Assembly (NCBI GenBank): GCA_963682175.1
Contig: OY821771.1
Coordinates: 12,647,001-12,711,000, forward strand
Reading direction: 5' to 3'
DNA: 64,000 bases
Source: Triglochin maritima
Taxonomy: Eukaryota; Streptophyta; Magnoliopsida; Alismatales; Juncaginaceae
The notes under the pieces are model-generated. The model made no database searches. It was not told where the DNA came from and saw only the letters and a program-made list of their open reading frames with translations. Positions 12,301 to 23,639 of this stretch are shown here, in pieces. A program made the translations under genes and the position numbers. Numbering within the stretch: position 1 is the stretch's first letter; each line of letters starts with the position of its first letter.

Positions 12301-15300
12301 TGATATTGATTTGAGTAACTTCAGATCTTATAACTCATGGCAGTGTTCTAATTGTCCAATTGCATGTAACGCTATATTTCAAACACTTACCAGGGAGAGA
12401 ACGAGGTGGTAATTGAAGTTGGACCTTCACGTATACATCTGGTCCCTGAGGTTGCATCCTGACATCTACAAGGTCCCCCAACCACATCAAACACGCACTG
12501 CCATTGAAATTTACGTTGGAGTAAGCCATGCATGAGCAATTGGTCATGCATCTTCTTTTGCAATCCTCGAGATCCACATTGTCCCACCTCACCGCCACAC
12601 TCGTGTCGGGCAATTTTATACCCGAGATTTTGACAAACGATGACGAACCTGACGTACAGTCCAACCGAACTTTTCGAATGCAATTCCTAGTCGATGATGA
12701 AGACGGAATAGTATTGTTTGTGTTGTGATCGAGTTCGAATCCTTCCATGCAACTGCACTTGGCTTCGTCTCCAGCGCAGATGCTGTAGGCTCCACATCGC
12801 AAGTAGATGCTGCACTCCTCCCCCCAGCTTGAGGTTCTAGAGCTTGAAATCAGTCGGAACACAACTTGTCCAATACTTTCGTTTCTCCTCGGACTATTAC
12901 CAGTGAAGAAGCTCCGGGTCACTTGCAAAGTACGCCACACCTAGGAAAGAGCAGACGTAGATGCCAAATGGGCAAGTATTTCATGTATTATGGAAAATTT
13001 ATTCGACATGCGACACGCTGGGGACGTGGATAGTGCACGAGCCCAGCTGTCCGCCGTTGATTGGGTGTAACAACATGAATGGACACGCTTGCCTTCGTTT
13101 TGTTTTTGCAAATTATCAACACCACCTTGTAATTTTGTCATTTCTAAATTTGTTTACGTATTTTATATAAATGTTATTTTAATTCAACACCACATAATAT
13201 TATCTAACATCCTTGGTTTAATAATATGATAAGTTTGTTACTTCCTTTCTTTGTACTTTAATATGTTTTTATGGTGAAAATGCGAGTCTGGTATTGTAAT
13301 TCGAGTTAAAATATGTTACTAAGGGTACTCATTCAGGTACATAAATAGGTTGGATCGGGAGTGGGTTGGGGTCACTCCAGATCGAACCCGCTTCAAGTTT
13401 GTTGTGTAGCAGTGCAGGTTCAACTCGCCTTGCAATCCTGTTTACTTGGTGGGTCATAGATCGAATTCACGAGTTGGCTGGTTGTCTTCTAAAATTTAAT
13501 TGATATTATTTCTTAACGCAAATCATTACTAACAAAACCAAAACAACATTGTTGTCCACTTAATTGTTTAGTATTAATTTGTTCTTTGTTAAAGAATTTA
13601 GATATTAGTGGGATACTTTATTTTTAATAGGTATTGATTAGATAAACATACAAAAATATGTAATATAATAACTTTTTAAATATTGTTATATTTTTGTAGG
13701 TTTGTGCCTTCGACAGATTCATATTAGGCTTGACCCCAACCCAACCCACTACGAAGGAATTTGTATATTCACAGGCTTTGCGGGTTCAAAAATCTAAATG
13801 GATTCAAAATCCAACTCTAACCTTGATCCACTGGGTGATTGAGGGATTTACTGTCCAAGTTGTGTATAAACTAAAAGTCAATTTGATGGAATATTGAGTT
13901 TGTGATTTGAGACTTCACATTTTGCACTAAATCTTATAATAATGCAATTTAACTTTTAATATTATGATGGAAGATTTATTGGAACTTTCTTCACAAGTTC
14001 AAGCGGAAGTAAACGTGAACATCGATTGATTACACATCTTCGTTACTTCAAGAATGATATTTTTCATGCAGTGATTGATATTTTTCAAGAATGATAGTTC
14101 GGTTGTCGTGGGAAAAAATCTACCCCCTATTAAAATTTCCTGGATCCGCCCTTGTATACGAGCGTTGTTTGTAATAAGTTTGGTTCTGAAAGGGAGCAAA
14201 CAGGTTGGTTGTTGCCCTGTTATAGCTCCTTGTTATAAGTTTTGAAAAGAAGATTTCGTGTCCTAGTGCACAGTTTGTTTTACCGAGTAAACCAGAACCA
14301 AACGGATGTTAACCCAAGGGTGCCAATGCATTAACGACGAGTTAATGGAGGGTATAACAGAAAATGCATAAACATGAAGGGTATATTGGTATTAGGACAG
14401 TAACGAACGGTATTGATGGAGAAAACACAAAAGATTTCCCACACCAATTGATCCTATTAATATTTCTTTCATCAATTGTTTTAACGAGGGCTTTTCGGGA
14501 TAGCGGAATATATCCTAACTGATACGAAAAACTTATTTGCAAAGAGAAATGAAATCCCTTCCACATGCATCGTTGGTGAAAAAAATAATCATGAATTAGG
14601 CTGAGAGTATGAGTTTCAAGCGGATGATGGGATACCTCATTCTTGGTTGTGTGGAAGCTGACATTCATGTACCGGATACTGGCTACATCTAGTTGCTGTT
14701 CCCCGGCCTTACCATTCCATGGACCCAATCGCCATTTTGGGCTCGAACCAGAGTACAGAACAAGTTGTGGAACACCACGGATGTCGATGCCCAATGAGTA
14801 CTTTCCCGGGGAAGGATCATCAACACTCTTCCAAGAGGTCAACTTCGAGTTAACACCCGTATTCACCTCCACTCCTAGCTTCATGCCCGGCAAAAGCGTG
14901 TCCGTAGGGTGGTCAAAGCTCTGCCATTGAATGTTCGAATTTTGATCCATGACGGCGAAGTTGCCATCCTCGGTTAAACGAGCAATTGAATTGCTTAGGG
15001 TTTTGTCACCAGTACCATTGAACAAAAAAAATTGATTTGCACCATTTGTAATTACTATGTTCCCATCCTTAGTAAGTGATAGCTTTCTTAATTCTCTGGA
15101 TATTGGAGCTTCTCGGTTTGCCACCCAAACTACAACTCGATCCGCCACCGTCTTGTACCTACATGTGAATCATTTATTTGTTTTTTGTTTTGATAAGTAA
15201 TAAAGATTGAGATTTAGTTATTAAGATGGTTTGAAATTCGCATCACAAATTGTTATATCGGAGGTAGGAATCAGAATCCCATCCCACTACCGTCTAGCTA

Positions 15301-15668
15301 ACAGTTAGAATGTGGGTGTGAATCATTTATTTGAGATGCTTAACAAGTGTATGTCGTGATTTTTTTTAGATGGATAGAGCTTTATGGTATGTGGATTTGT
15401 TCTAGAGTTGTAAGATTTAGAATGGAAATAAAAAAAATCACTAAGAAAATTCAACGTACCAAATCCCAAGGTACCAACGACTGGAATCAGCAGCTGGAGT
15501 AAAGAAACCAAGAACAAAATTGTTGTTGGTGGAGACCAAGGTGTCGTTACCGGTGATGGATTCTCCGGCTAGTAAGGAGTTGGGTTTCGAGAAGGATGGA
15601 GAGATTAAACAGGAAAAGTGGATCCAAAGAAAACTAATTAGTATTACCCTTGCGGAATTGATGTCCAT
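6305..15668 (-). CDS. G-type lectin S-receptor-like Ser/Thr kinase, 9 exons
   Basis: A single-pass membrane receptor kinase predicted to sit in the plasma membrane; the ligand is unknown. Exons (minus strand): 15668-15460, 15158-14636, 12940-12391, 11250-11143, 11061-10934, 10817-10607, 7315-7075, 6990-6840, 6616-6305. All junctions are GT-AG and the phases join without a stop: 2433 nt, about 810 residues. Order: signal peptide ([15 protein letters not shown]...), B-lectin domain ([27 protein letters not shown]), S-locus glycoprotein/EGF-like cysteines ([13 protein letters not shown]), PAN domain ([17 protein letters not shown]), transmembrane segment (about residues 432-455), kinase, and a C-terminal tail ending TLEGR. 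Kinase residues are present: glycine loop GEGGFG 497-502, Lys518 in VAIK, HRD with Asp615, DFG 633-635, MSPEYA. The 211- and 151-bp kinase exons match the usual S-RLK pattern. The extracellular part is split by two introns, and the first third of exon 3 is the least recognisable part. Expression is not shown by the sequence. Confidence 0.85.
8540..9051 (+). repeat. Athila-like LTR 3' part nested in solo LTR
   Basis: Similar, on the opposite strand, to the last ~500 bp of the LTRs at 21109-22286 and 24922-26100. Shared phrases include TCTAGGACCCCTTCTCC, CTAACCCTTTCCAAAGGGTGG, GTGCACTTGCGGTATAAAT and the terminal AATTCTCA. The 5' half of the LTR is not recognisable here, so it is either a truncated insertion or a shorter, more diverged family. 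It sits between the GTCGACCG-rich part and the minisatellite-like part of the host LTR. Confidence 0.6.
9285..9785. repeat. degenerate GTGTGGC-rich tandem repeat in LTR
   Basis: Imperfect repeats of about 25-35 bases built on the phrases GTGGACCGTG and GGCCTGTGTGGC, best seen at 9640-9785. The open frames here are by-products of the repeat. Confidence 0.5.
11251..12390. other. S-RLK intron 3, AT-rich
   Basis: AT-rich intron between the PAN exon and the transmembrane exon. It carries a GTGTGTGTGC stretch near 11315 but no transposon ends or coding frames that can be supported. Confidence 0.5.
12941..14635. other. S-RLK intron 2 with hAT-like debris
   Basis: Intron between the lectin exon and the S-locus/PAN exon. 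Around 13330-13830 are GGGTTGGGG/CCCAACCCA-type stretches typical of degraded hAT MITEs, but no duplication could be fixed. At about 14110-14160 is a fragment reading (minus) GGGCGGATCCAGGAAATTTT, a phrase common in plant MITEs. No gene is seen. Confidence 0.4.
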
Positions 15669-15930
15669 ATATGGTAGAAGCCGGTGCTTGCTTGCTTGCT
15701 TTGTTATTGCTAGGTTTGGATGGTATATCCCGCGACGGGTGAGAGTTAATGGTCATGGAGGGTAGGGAAGCATATAGAGATAACAAACATTATATATGGT
15801 GACGCACGCATACGTTTTGCCGAATAATTGGTTGGTGTCACGTCATCGTATTATTGACTATGATGCGATTGGTGACTTGAATATAACGCAACTACTTATG
15901 GGAACATTAATGACAGTAAATGACAGCGAA
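15669..15930 (-). promoter_or_regulatory. S-RLK upstream region, candidate TATA box
   Basis: The minus strand has CCATATATAAT at 15789-15799, about 120 bases upstream of the start codon, a plausible TATA box. The block at about 15800-15925 (CATACGTTTTGCCGAATAATT, TTGGTGTCACGTC, CGCAACTACTTAT) has recognisable counterparts upstream of the second S-RLK copy at about 18105-18220. That argues for an ancestral promoter duplicated along with the gene. No transcription data are available. Confidence 0.4.
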
Positions 15931-16258
15931 GAAGGGTGTCTCGCATTTCCAAATTTCCATCGACGTGCAACAGTGCATCCGTGATGAATTTTCAACTGGC
16001 GGCTGCGGACATCAGTCAATTCCACAAAGCTCAAGGTCACGAGAAACAATGTAATCCTTCAGTTTGGCAATCAGTATGGATTATCAGGAACCACATTTCA
16101 GGCCTTTGCTATCCGCCTTAAAGCCTTGCAAAGATGGCTTGTGACTCAGCTCTGAATATATAGGACTTTCTAACGTTAAACTACTTTTTCGTTGCACAAA
16201 AACTCCAATTACCTTACGTACACTTGCCTTATTAGATGTTGCCTAATACCAAAGTCGA

Positions 16259-16760
16259 CTACAAAGTACAAACCCTACAAGACTTCTTAGTATGCTGCTC
16301 TACTAATCCCACAGACCGACGCGTGGGACGCACGTTCGACCGATGTTCGACCCCGTTGCACCTGTAGCACTTGTTGTCGTGGGGCGAGCGTACGTTGAGG
16401 CGGGGGCTCGCGACGAGCTCGCGCACCTGCCAAATTGGTGGCAGGGGGCGGGGCTTTCTCGGTGGGCACCATCTTGTCCTTCGCCATGTATGGAACGCCT
16501 TCCTCACGATGCTCCCGGCGTGGTTGCTCTGTTGCGGCTCATCTTGGTGGAGGCCGACATATCAACCCTTCCTCTCTCAAGGCAAGGTCGTGGGCTTCCT
16601 TCACGGTCAAGATGGTTTGCATACTTAGTTTGTCTTAGAATCCCATATTTCAACCCAGAAGCATATCTCACGACTTTTGTTTGGGTAACTCAAGGAGATC
16701 ACATCAAGCGGACAGGCGCAAAAATTCTTCGGTATAAGAGGACACTGAGATCATCAGGAT
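16259..16760 (-). pseudogene. gypsy gag remnant with zinc knuckle
   Basis: Minus frames show YTEEFLRLSA, then DLLELP, then DKLSMQTILTVKEAHDLALR, the C-terminal half of a chromovirus-type gag. A degenerate knuckle NKCYRCNGVEHRSNVRPT follows, in which the final Cys has become Arg. Several stops and frame changes occur, and no LTRs are recognised at its ends. Confidence 0.65.
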
Positions 16761-16779
16761 TTTAGCTACAAACCTGCGC

Positions 16780-17272
16780 CGCCCTGCATAATGCAAGTTA
16801 GCGGACACAAAAAAATTACCAGTCAATCCGCATAACTCACCTAATAAGCGGGACAGGTTGCGATTGTCTCACAATCCATCCCGCATAATCCGCAACCCGC
16901 GTAAATCAAATATGTTATTAATTTTTTATATACCAAAATCATATTTTTGTTTCAGTTTTACCCATAACTATTAACCTACCGTACCAAGTTATCATTCAAT
17001 ACTCACTAAATGTCTAATTTTCCAAAAAATACAATGAGTAATCACTATTTCTCAAGATTTGATATTTTTTTGTTTTTCTTAGAAAAAAATTTAAAAATAT
17101 AAAAAAACCGCCAAAGTCACCCCACCCCGCCTCGCCTAGTCCAACCTTAGGTGAGGTGGGTAGCAATTTTTTTTATTTTTAACCCACCCCGCCCCGCATA
17201 CCCGCTTAACTTAGGTTGGACGGGTAGCGGTGGGTCAAAAACCCGTCCCACTTACATCCTTACATGTCATTT
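16780..17272. repeat. hAT MITE-like GC-phrase repeat
   Basis: Contains CCCCACCCCGCC, CCGCCCCGCATACCCGC and ends GTCCCACTTACATCCTTA, which reads in reverse TAAGGATGTAAGTGGGACGGG, a common hAT MITE end. The left end could not be matched and no 8-bp duplication is certain. It is composed like the better-defined element at 36858-37435. Confidence 0.45.
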
Positions 17273-17351
17273 TCATATATGTCAACCTAGTCAAATCAAT
17301 ATTCTCTCTTTTCGTCACATCAGCATGATATTTTTCTTCTTTCTCTTTCCA

Positions 17352-17981
17352 GGAAGTGTGATATGCACCATTTGTGATCACTAAGTTCCCATCCTTGGTA
17401 AGCAATAGCTTTCTTATTCTTTTGGCAATCTCAGTTAATTTGCATCCCACCCAACAATTTGATCCTCCACCCTCTTGTACCTACAAGTTAGTTTTAAATT
17501 ATTACTGTGATTCTAAATTTGCATCGCACCCAAACATGGATTGTTTCGAAGGTGTTCGAATTTGTCACCGACCTTTATCTAGTTGACACTCGGATAAGTT
17601 GGGATACACAATGTTTGTGTGTGAATCAGTTATTTAAGATTCTTAATGGCTGTCCGTACCAGCAAACGAGGGATACCTCAATCTATAGGTTTCTCATAAT
17701 TCATGGATGTAGCTTTATTATGTGGAAATGTACTTAGAATGGAATAAAAAAAATATTCAAGAGGATTTTCCAACGTACAAAATTCCAAGGTACCAACGAC
17801 CCGGGTTGGCAGTTGGAGTGAAGAAACCAAGAACGAATTTGTGGTTGAAGGAAATTAACCAAGGTGTCAGTTACCGGTAATGGATCCTCCGGCAAGTAGG
17901 AGTTGGGTTTCTAGAGCTTAAGCATAACAAGTGGATCGAAAGCAAAATAATGATTATTATCCTTCTGGAAATGACGTCCAT
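17352..17981 (-). pseudogene. S-RLK copy 2, exon 1 and start of exon 2 only
   Basis: Minus strand: a start codon at 17981 opens MDVISRRIIIIILL, matching the signal peptide of the gene at 15668. After a frameshift and stop the match resumes ([19 protein letters not shown]) up to a splice-like site near 17780. From about 17482 the start of exon 2 is visible (YKRVEDQIVGW, then after a stop and frame change LLTKDGNLVITNGA) and ends near 17352. Everything downstream is absent. Confidence 0.78.
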
Positions 17982-18059
17982 GGTAGTAACTGGTGTTTGG
18001 TTTGCTTTTATAGTACTAGATTGTTGTGATACATCATACATTCCAGGAGGGAATAAAAG

Positions 18060-18230
18060 CTAATGAAAGGTAGGAAAATATATAAAGATAAGAAACTCTA
18101 TGGTCACGGATACGTTTTACACAATAATTTGTTGGTATCACGTCCTTGTAGTTTGCTCCCAGGATGTAGGGCAACTACTTGTCATCTTATTGAAACATTA
18201 TTGATGCTAAATGACTTCGGGAGAAGACAT
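18060..18230 (-). promoter_or_regulatory. remnant of duplicated S-RLK promoter
   Basis: Short phrases are shared with 15780-15930 in the same order: GATACGTTTTACACAATAATT, TTGGTATCACGTC, GCAACTACTT. This is upstream of S-RLK copy 2. It is likely ancestral promoter sequence and not expected to be active. Confidence 0.4.
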
Positions 18231-18460
18231 CTGTGGCAAATCTATGGACGTGTGGCTATTCTGGGCCTTGTGAATTTCCTCTTGATTGTGAGAGGTCATC
18301 CGCGATGACCTTTAACTTGTTTGTAATGTTGTGAATTTTATTTTCTAAAGAACACCTGTGTTGTTTCATACATTAGTTGGGAAAGGAAACCATATTATAT
18401 TAATATTAGCCTTCAAGAAGAGAAGTATAAGTGGTGATCCAGACCATGTGGAAATGTTTT

Positions 18461-19286
18461 GGGTGATTTGCTTAGGTACACCTCAAAACGTACATAATGG
18501 CCGAAATACTCCCATGTTTTTACTATTCACTTGGGTGTATCTAAATTTCAAACTTTATTGTTTGCATACTCTTGGGCTGTTTATGGACCCCACACCATTA
18601 ATTTTTCTATTAGTTTATTTACTAAACACACCTTCTAAAATTTAATGTGCTTAATATTAAATATAAAAGCACAAAACAAAAAATTTCTTTACAAACACAT
18701 CATTTCTCTCTTCTTCTCTCTCTACTCTCTCTTGCTCTCTCTCCTCTCTCTACTCTCTATCTTGTTCTCTCTCTCTACTCTCTCTTGCTCTCTCTCCTCT
18801 CTCTCTACTCTCTATCTTGTTCTCTCTCTACTCTCACTTGTTCTCTCTCTCTCTCCTCTCTTTTCTCTCTCTCTTATTCTCTCTACTCTCTCTGTCTTCT
18901 CTCTTCTCCCTCTCTCTCATGTCCTCTTTCTCTTTCTCATGTTCTCTCTTCTCCCTCTCTCTCTCCGGTTCTATCTTCTCCATCTGTCCTCTGTCTTGTT
19001 CCCTCTCTCCTCTATTCTCCTACTCTCTCTCCTCTCTCTCTTCTCCCTCTCTCCTGCTCTCTCTCTCCGGTTCTCTCTTTCTCTTTCCCGTTCTCTCTCT
19101 TTCTCTATCCTCTATCTCCTACTCTCTTCTCCCTGTCTCTATTTCTCTCTCCTCTCTCTTGTTCTCTCTCTCTCCTATTCTCTCTCTTCCTCTTTCTCAT
19201 GTTCGCTTTTTTCCCTCTTTCTCTTCTTCCTTTCGAATTCTATCTCTCTTCTTCCTCTTGAATTCTCTCTCTCCCTTCTCCCTCTC

Positions 19287-19332
<46 letters not shown>

Positions 19333-19347
19333 CTCTCGAATTCTCTC

Positions 19348-19378
<31 letters not shown>

Positions 19379-20293
19379 TATCCCTCTCGAATTCTCTCTC
19401 ATATTCTCTCTTCTCCCTCTCTCTTTTCCCTCTTTCTCTCTTCTTCCTTTTGAATTCTCTCTCCTCTCTCACTCTCTCTTCTCCCTCTCGAATTCTCTTC
19501 TTCCTTTCGAATTCTCTCACCTCTCTCTCTTTCTTCTCTCTCTCTCTCTCTCTCCTATTCTCTCTTCTCCATCTCTCTTTTTCCCTCTTCCTCTATGTTG
19601 GGTGGTGTGTTGGGGACACGTGGTTGTCTTTTTTTATTTTTTATGAATTTTGGTTAAAATTATTTAAAATATGTTTTAAATTTTTTTAAAAGAATATGTT
19701 TTTTATTTTAAAAACTATTATTTTTAAAAAAAACAATGTTAGAGTATGGAAGTAAAAAGAAATGACGTAAAGAACAAGAGAGGAGAGAGAGGAAAAAGAG
19801 AGAACATGAGAGAGAGGGAGTAGAGAGAGAAGAGAGAACATGAGAGAGAGACAAAAAAGAGGGAGAAGAGAGAACTAGAGAGAGAATATGAGAGAGAGAG
19901 GGAGAAAGGGAGAAGAGAGAACATGAGAAAGAGAATAGGAGTGAGAGAGAGAGAGAAGAGAGTAGGGAGAGAGAACAAGAGAGGGTAGAGAAAGAGAGGA
20001 GAGAGAACAAGAGAGTGTAGAGAGAGAGAACAAGGGAGTAGAGTGAGAGGAGACAGAATAAGAGAGAGAGGGAGAAGAGAGAACATGAGAGAGAATAGGA
20101 GAGAGAGAGAAGAGAGAGAGAACAAGAGAGGGTAGAGAGAGGGAGAACAAACGAGAGTAGGGTGAGGGAGAGAGAACAAACGAGAGTAGAGTGAGGGAGA
20201 GAGAACAAACGAGAGTAGAGTGAGAGAGAGAACAAGCGAGAGTAGAGTGAGAGAGAGAACAAGCGAGAGTAGAGTGAGAGAGAGTAGAGAGAG
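18461..20293. mobile_element. CT/GA foldback element, left end to right arm
   Basis: Layer 1 of the nest. 18461-18700 (GGGTGATTTGCTTAGGTACACC...) is repeated in inverted orientation at 30026-30290. It is followed by about 900 bp of CT-rich tract (18700-19590), a 150-bp AT-rich centre (19598-19744), and about 540 bp of GA-rich tract (19745-20293). The arms are complementary in composition and partly in sequence (CTCTATCTTGTTCTCTC against GAGAGAGAACAAGAGAG). The whole resembles a foldback or long-TIR element of about 2.1 kb before it was interrupted. The long SLSL-type open frames are repeat artefacts. The superfamily is undetermined. A near-match GTGGAAATG/GTGAAAATG flanks the two ends, offset by a few bases at the right, which could be a 9-bp duplication. 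Confidence 0.6.
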
Positions 20294-20776
20294 GTTCATT
20301 CATAAGGGGGCTTGGATCCTCCCCGAGCCGAGGTCCCTAGAGATGGCGATACTATGGCCTAGGATTTTGCAAACTCAAATCCACGGGGGGTGAGACACTC
20401 CTATTTGAGCGGGAGTGAAGAGTGAAGTTTTTTCAGCAAAGGAAGCATGGCGTTGGGTGATACCTCGACAAAGGAAAGTGGGCTGGACTGATATGGTCTG
20501 GCACAAAAATCACATACCCAAGCATGCACTTACGCTTTGGAGAGCCATGTGAGGACGACCGGTCATAAAGGCTTTCATGCGAGCTAGAAGATCAAACCAC
20601 GACCATTTTTGTGAATTATGTGATGAAAGAGATGAGGATATGACACACTTATTCTGGGAATGCAACTTCTCCCGACAGGTTTGGGTACAAATCTTGAGAA
20701 TACTACGGCTGGACACTAGCATAAACCTTACTCTTGATGCGGAGGTGAAGAGGTTGCAAACGATGCGAGGGTCCAA
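20294..20776 (+). pseudogene. LINE fragment, zf-RVT domain (left part)
   Basis: Layer 2. This is the 5'-truncated end of a non-LTR retrotransposon ORF2. The plus frame shows the zinc-binding region of reverse transcriptase (zf-RVT): PKHALTLWRAM, CELCDERDEDMTHLFWEC, FSRQVWVQIL, with C-x2-C and H-x4-C ligands. There is a TGA after LWRAM near 20550. The frame runs into the CACTA terminus at 20777 and continues at 29641. The left junction is preceded by GAGAGTAGAGAGAG (20280-20293), repeated after the LINE's A-run. Confidence 0.82.
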
Positions 20777-21108
20777 CACTAGTGCAGAATAGGCTTTACT
20801 CATCGTCCAATAGACGTCGGCCTTTATAACCACCGACGTCTAGTGGGGAGAGGACAGAATGGACGTCAGTCTTCATTGAGGCCGACGTCTATGTAGTACT
20901 ATAGACGTCGGGTTTTGGAATACTAGGTTTAGCCGACGTCTATAGGGTATAGACGTCGGTTGTTTGAGTACCTTGTGAATCCGACGTCTATAGGGTATAG
21001 ACGTTTCCCGATAGACGTCAGATGTAATGTAAGACCGACGTCTATACTCCATCCATATAGACGTCTAGGTATAGACGTCGGCGTTATATAACATTCGACG
21101 TCTATATG
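20777..21108. repeat. CACTA 1 left TIR and subterminal repeats
   Basis: About 14 copies of a 9-10 base motif (TAGACGTCGG or CCGACGTCTA, in alternating orientation) after the terminal CACTAGTGCAGAA. Such arrays bind the TNPA-type accessory protein in En/Spm elements (family knowledge). The array ends where the LTR element inserted. Confidence 0.85.
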
Positions 21109-22286
21109 TGTTGAGAATTTTAATTTATACCGCAAGTGCACGGTGTGAAGACGTGGCAAATACGGGTCGAACACAAGGAGGGAGAGATTTGTTATTAGTG
21201 TGATTTCGATTGGGGGAAAGAAGGAGAGAAGAATAAATTGGGTTTTTCAGATTTTTGATTTAATTATCTAAAGCAAGAAACATGAACAAATAAAACTAAA
21301 ACATGAATAAAGAAGTGAATTCCGTTGGGTGGAGGTTTAGATTTAGGGTTTAGATTAGAGAATTCAGAAACTTATAATAAATCATATTAGTTATGAAGCA
21401 TTACATGATAAATGATTTAACACAAACTCAAGTAATCAAAATATACTAATCACGAAATTAAAATAATAACTTTATTCTCTTCTCATCACCCTAAATCCGT
21501 CACCTCCACCCTTTGGAAAGAGTTAGAAACTCATAGATGGAGAGGAGGAGAAGGGGTCCTAGAGGAATTACAAAAGAAAACTAAAAAAACAAGAAATAAA
21601 ACAACAGAAATTTATTAAACTAAGGAATAAAAACTAGAACATAAGCTAAGGGAATAAGGACCCTTTTAACATCGTTATCGGGGCTATTTATAGTTGTTAC
21701 AAGGGACCTAAGTATAAAATTGGAAAGTACACGTGTCCAGACACGACTGGACAAAATTGGAGCACACGGATTGCTAAGGGGGCGGCGGAATCGCCGCAGG
21801 GTGTAGGTCTTGTGCGGCGGAAACGCCGCATAATCAAGTCAGATTAAATCCGGATTTTTGCTGAGTGTTTATGGTATGATTTGATCCTCCTTTGCTCGTC
21901 TGGATGATTTCTTTCCATTCTCTTGAGCTCCGAATTATTTCCTTCATATACTTGGAGATCCACATTGATTTTTCTTTAGAACTTCTCCAAAATAATATTT
22001 AATTTGCATTCGGGTCCTTGGCTTTTTGCAATTAAGTCCTGGCTACTTTTGTGCTTAAGTCCTTGACCTTTTTGTAATTAGGTCCTTGAATGTATTTTAT
22101 GCTTGGATGAACTTCCATTTGACTCCCGATAATCTTGACTTGGTCTTTATGATAGAAATGAGTCTCTTGCACGCGTTTATGCTCGGGATGTGGGTAATTT
22201 GCATTCAGGTCCCTGTATTCTGTAAATAAGACTAAACACATACCTTACTAGCATTTATTGATATAAAATCAATCTAAATGAAAGAC
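21109..22286 (-). repeat. 3' LTR of gag-only element
   Basis: Pairs with 24922-26100. It contains the ACCGCAAGTGCACGG block near its low-coordinate end, shared with the whole LTR family in the window, and the phrase GGCGGCGGAATCGCCGCA near 21785. Confidence 0.88.
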
Positions 22287-23624
22287 TTGGAAACCGACCC
22301 TTTTCTCTTTCACCTACTATGTGTGCTAGTTGGCTGACTTGTGTCTCTAGCCTTTGGAAGGACTGGTTGGTTGTTTGTATAAAGGTTTTCATCAAATTTT
22401 CCAAGCTTGTCAACCTAACCTCATGATCTCCATTGTTACTAAACCCAGATGATGTATTATTTTGGTTATACGGGTTTGGTAGTTGTCTAGGAGGTTGACC
22501 TTGTTGGTTTGATGAGAAATTTGGATTATTACGCCAACCCGAGTTATAGGTTGATGCGTATGGGTCATTTCTAGCATGGTTAAACGTGACATTAACTTGT
22601 TCCCAGTCGGCACAATCCTCCATTAAATAACCAGTCTGACCACATCTAGAGCAAGGGATAGACGAGGCTTGATTCACTCGGGTTTGTAGCTCTAGACTTT
22701 CCATTCTGCGCATAAGGGTAACTAGTTTTTCTTCAGCCGTTATGTTGACATCTACAGCTAAGGCACCTGGTTTGGGTTGACTTGCTATTCTAGATCCAAT
22801 ACTCAGGTTAAGCGGTGTTCTAGCATTGTCCCATTGCATACTGTTTTTAGCTAAATCCTCCAGAAAAGTCCAGGCATCATTTTCATTTTTTGACATAAAG
22901 TTCTCTTGGCTTACGGATTCTACCATAACCCTAGATGTGGGTGTCAATCCCTCATAAATAATTTGGCACAATTGCCATCTTGGAATTCCGTGATGAGGGC
23001 ATTGGGTCAGCACACTTTTAAATCTTTCAAGATAGGAATAGAACGGCTCGCTCTCAGATTGAACGAATGCAACAATTTCATTCATAATCCTCATAGTCTT
23101 ATGGTTGGGGAAATATTTCTTTAAAAACACTTGAACAAACTCGACCTAACTCCTAATGGATCTTTCGGCTAGACTATATAGTCATTTCTTAGCGTCGTCC
23201 TTCAGTGCTAGAGGCACGAATTTCAGACGCACTGCCTCCTCAGGGATATGCTGGTATTGCATAAGAGAGCAGATTTCCTCAAATTCTCTAAGGAAGAGAT
23301 ATGGGTCTTCCCTAGAGGTGAACTTAGGCAACATACTCATGTATTGTGCCTTAAGTTCGATGTCGCGACCCTGGATGGTGGGCATAACGATGCACGATGG
23401 CTGAGCAGCCATCGCTCGGTAGCATCGCTCCTCAGAGTTATAGGTTGTGCAACAGGTGGGTTCACTACATTCTCACCAATTGGATCCGGGTGAGGTGGTG
23501 AAGCATATGGATCGGGGTTAAGTTCCAGACTGGAATCTAGATGAACTCGTGAGAGTCGATTACTCAAGTCCCGAATCCAAATCTGAGTGCACCGGGTTGA
23601 ATCAATTTTTGAATTCAAATTCAA
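22255..23624 (-). pseudogene. gag of the gag-only element
   Basis: Minus frames encode a retrotransposon gag: KFTSREDPYLFLREFEEIC, FLKKYFPNHKTMRIMNEI, CPHHGIPRWQLCQIIYEGL, then a zinc knuckle CSRCGQTGYLMEDC (Tyr in place of the His ligand) and RNDPYASTYNSGWRNNPNF. The product would be the capsid/nucleocapsid. Between 23130 and 23182 two stops (TGA and TAG) stand where relatives have Trp (AKK*LYS and RS*VEF), as expected from C-to-T decay of methylated DNA. The frame runs into the LTR at its C-terminus. It is paralogous to the gag at 206-1850. Confidence 0.85.
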
Positions 23625-23639
23625 AATCTAAATTCCAAA

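Noticed and set aside
18645..19689. Open frames of 200-333 residues rich in Ser and Leu
   Set aside because: They exist in several frames at once because the CT tract has no stop codons. No domain is present, and the tract lies inside a repeat.
19708..20303. Minus-strand Ser/Leu frames of 140-186 residues
   Set aside because: The same low-complexity effect from the GA tract.
20777..21108. Cluster of GACGTC sites as a bZIP-regulated promoter
   Set aside because: The array is bounded by a CACTA terminus and mirrored at the other end, so it is the element's subterminal repeat.
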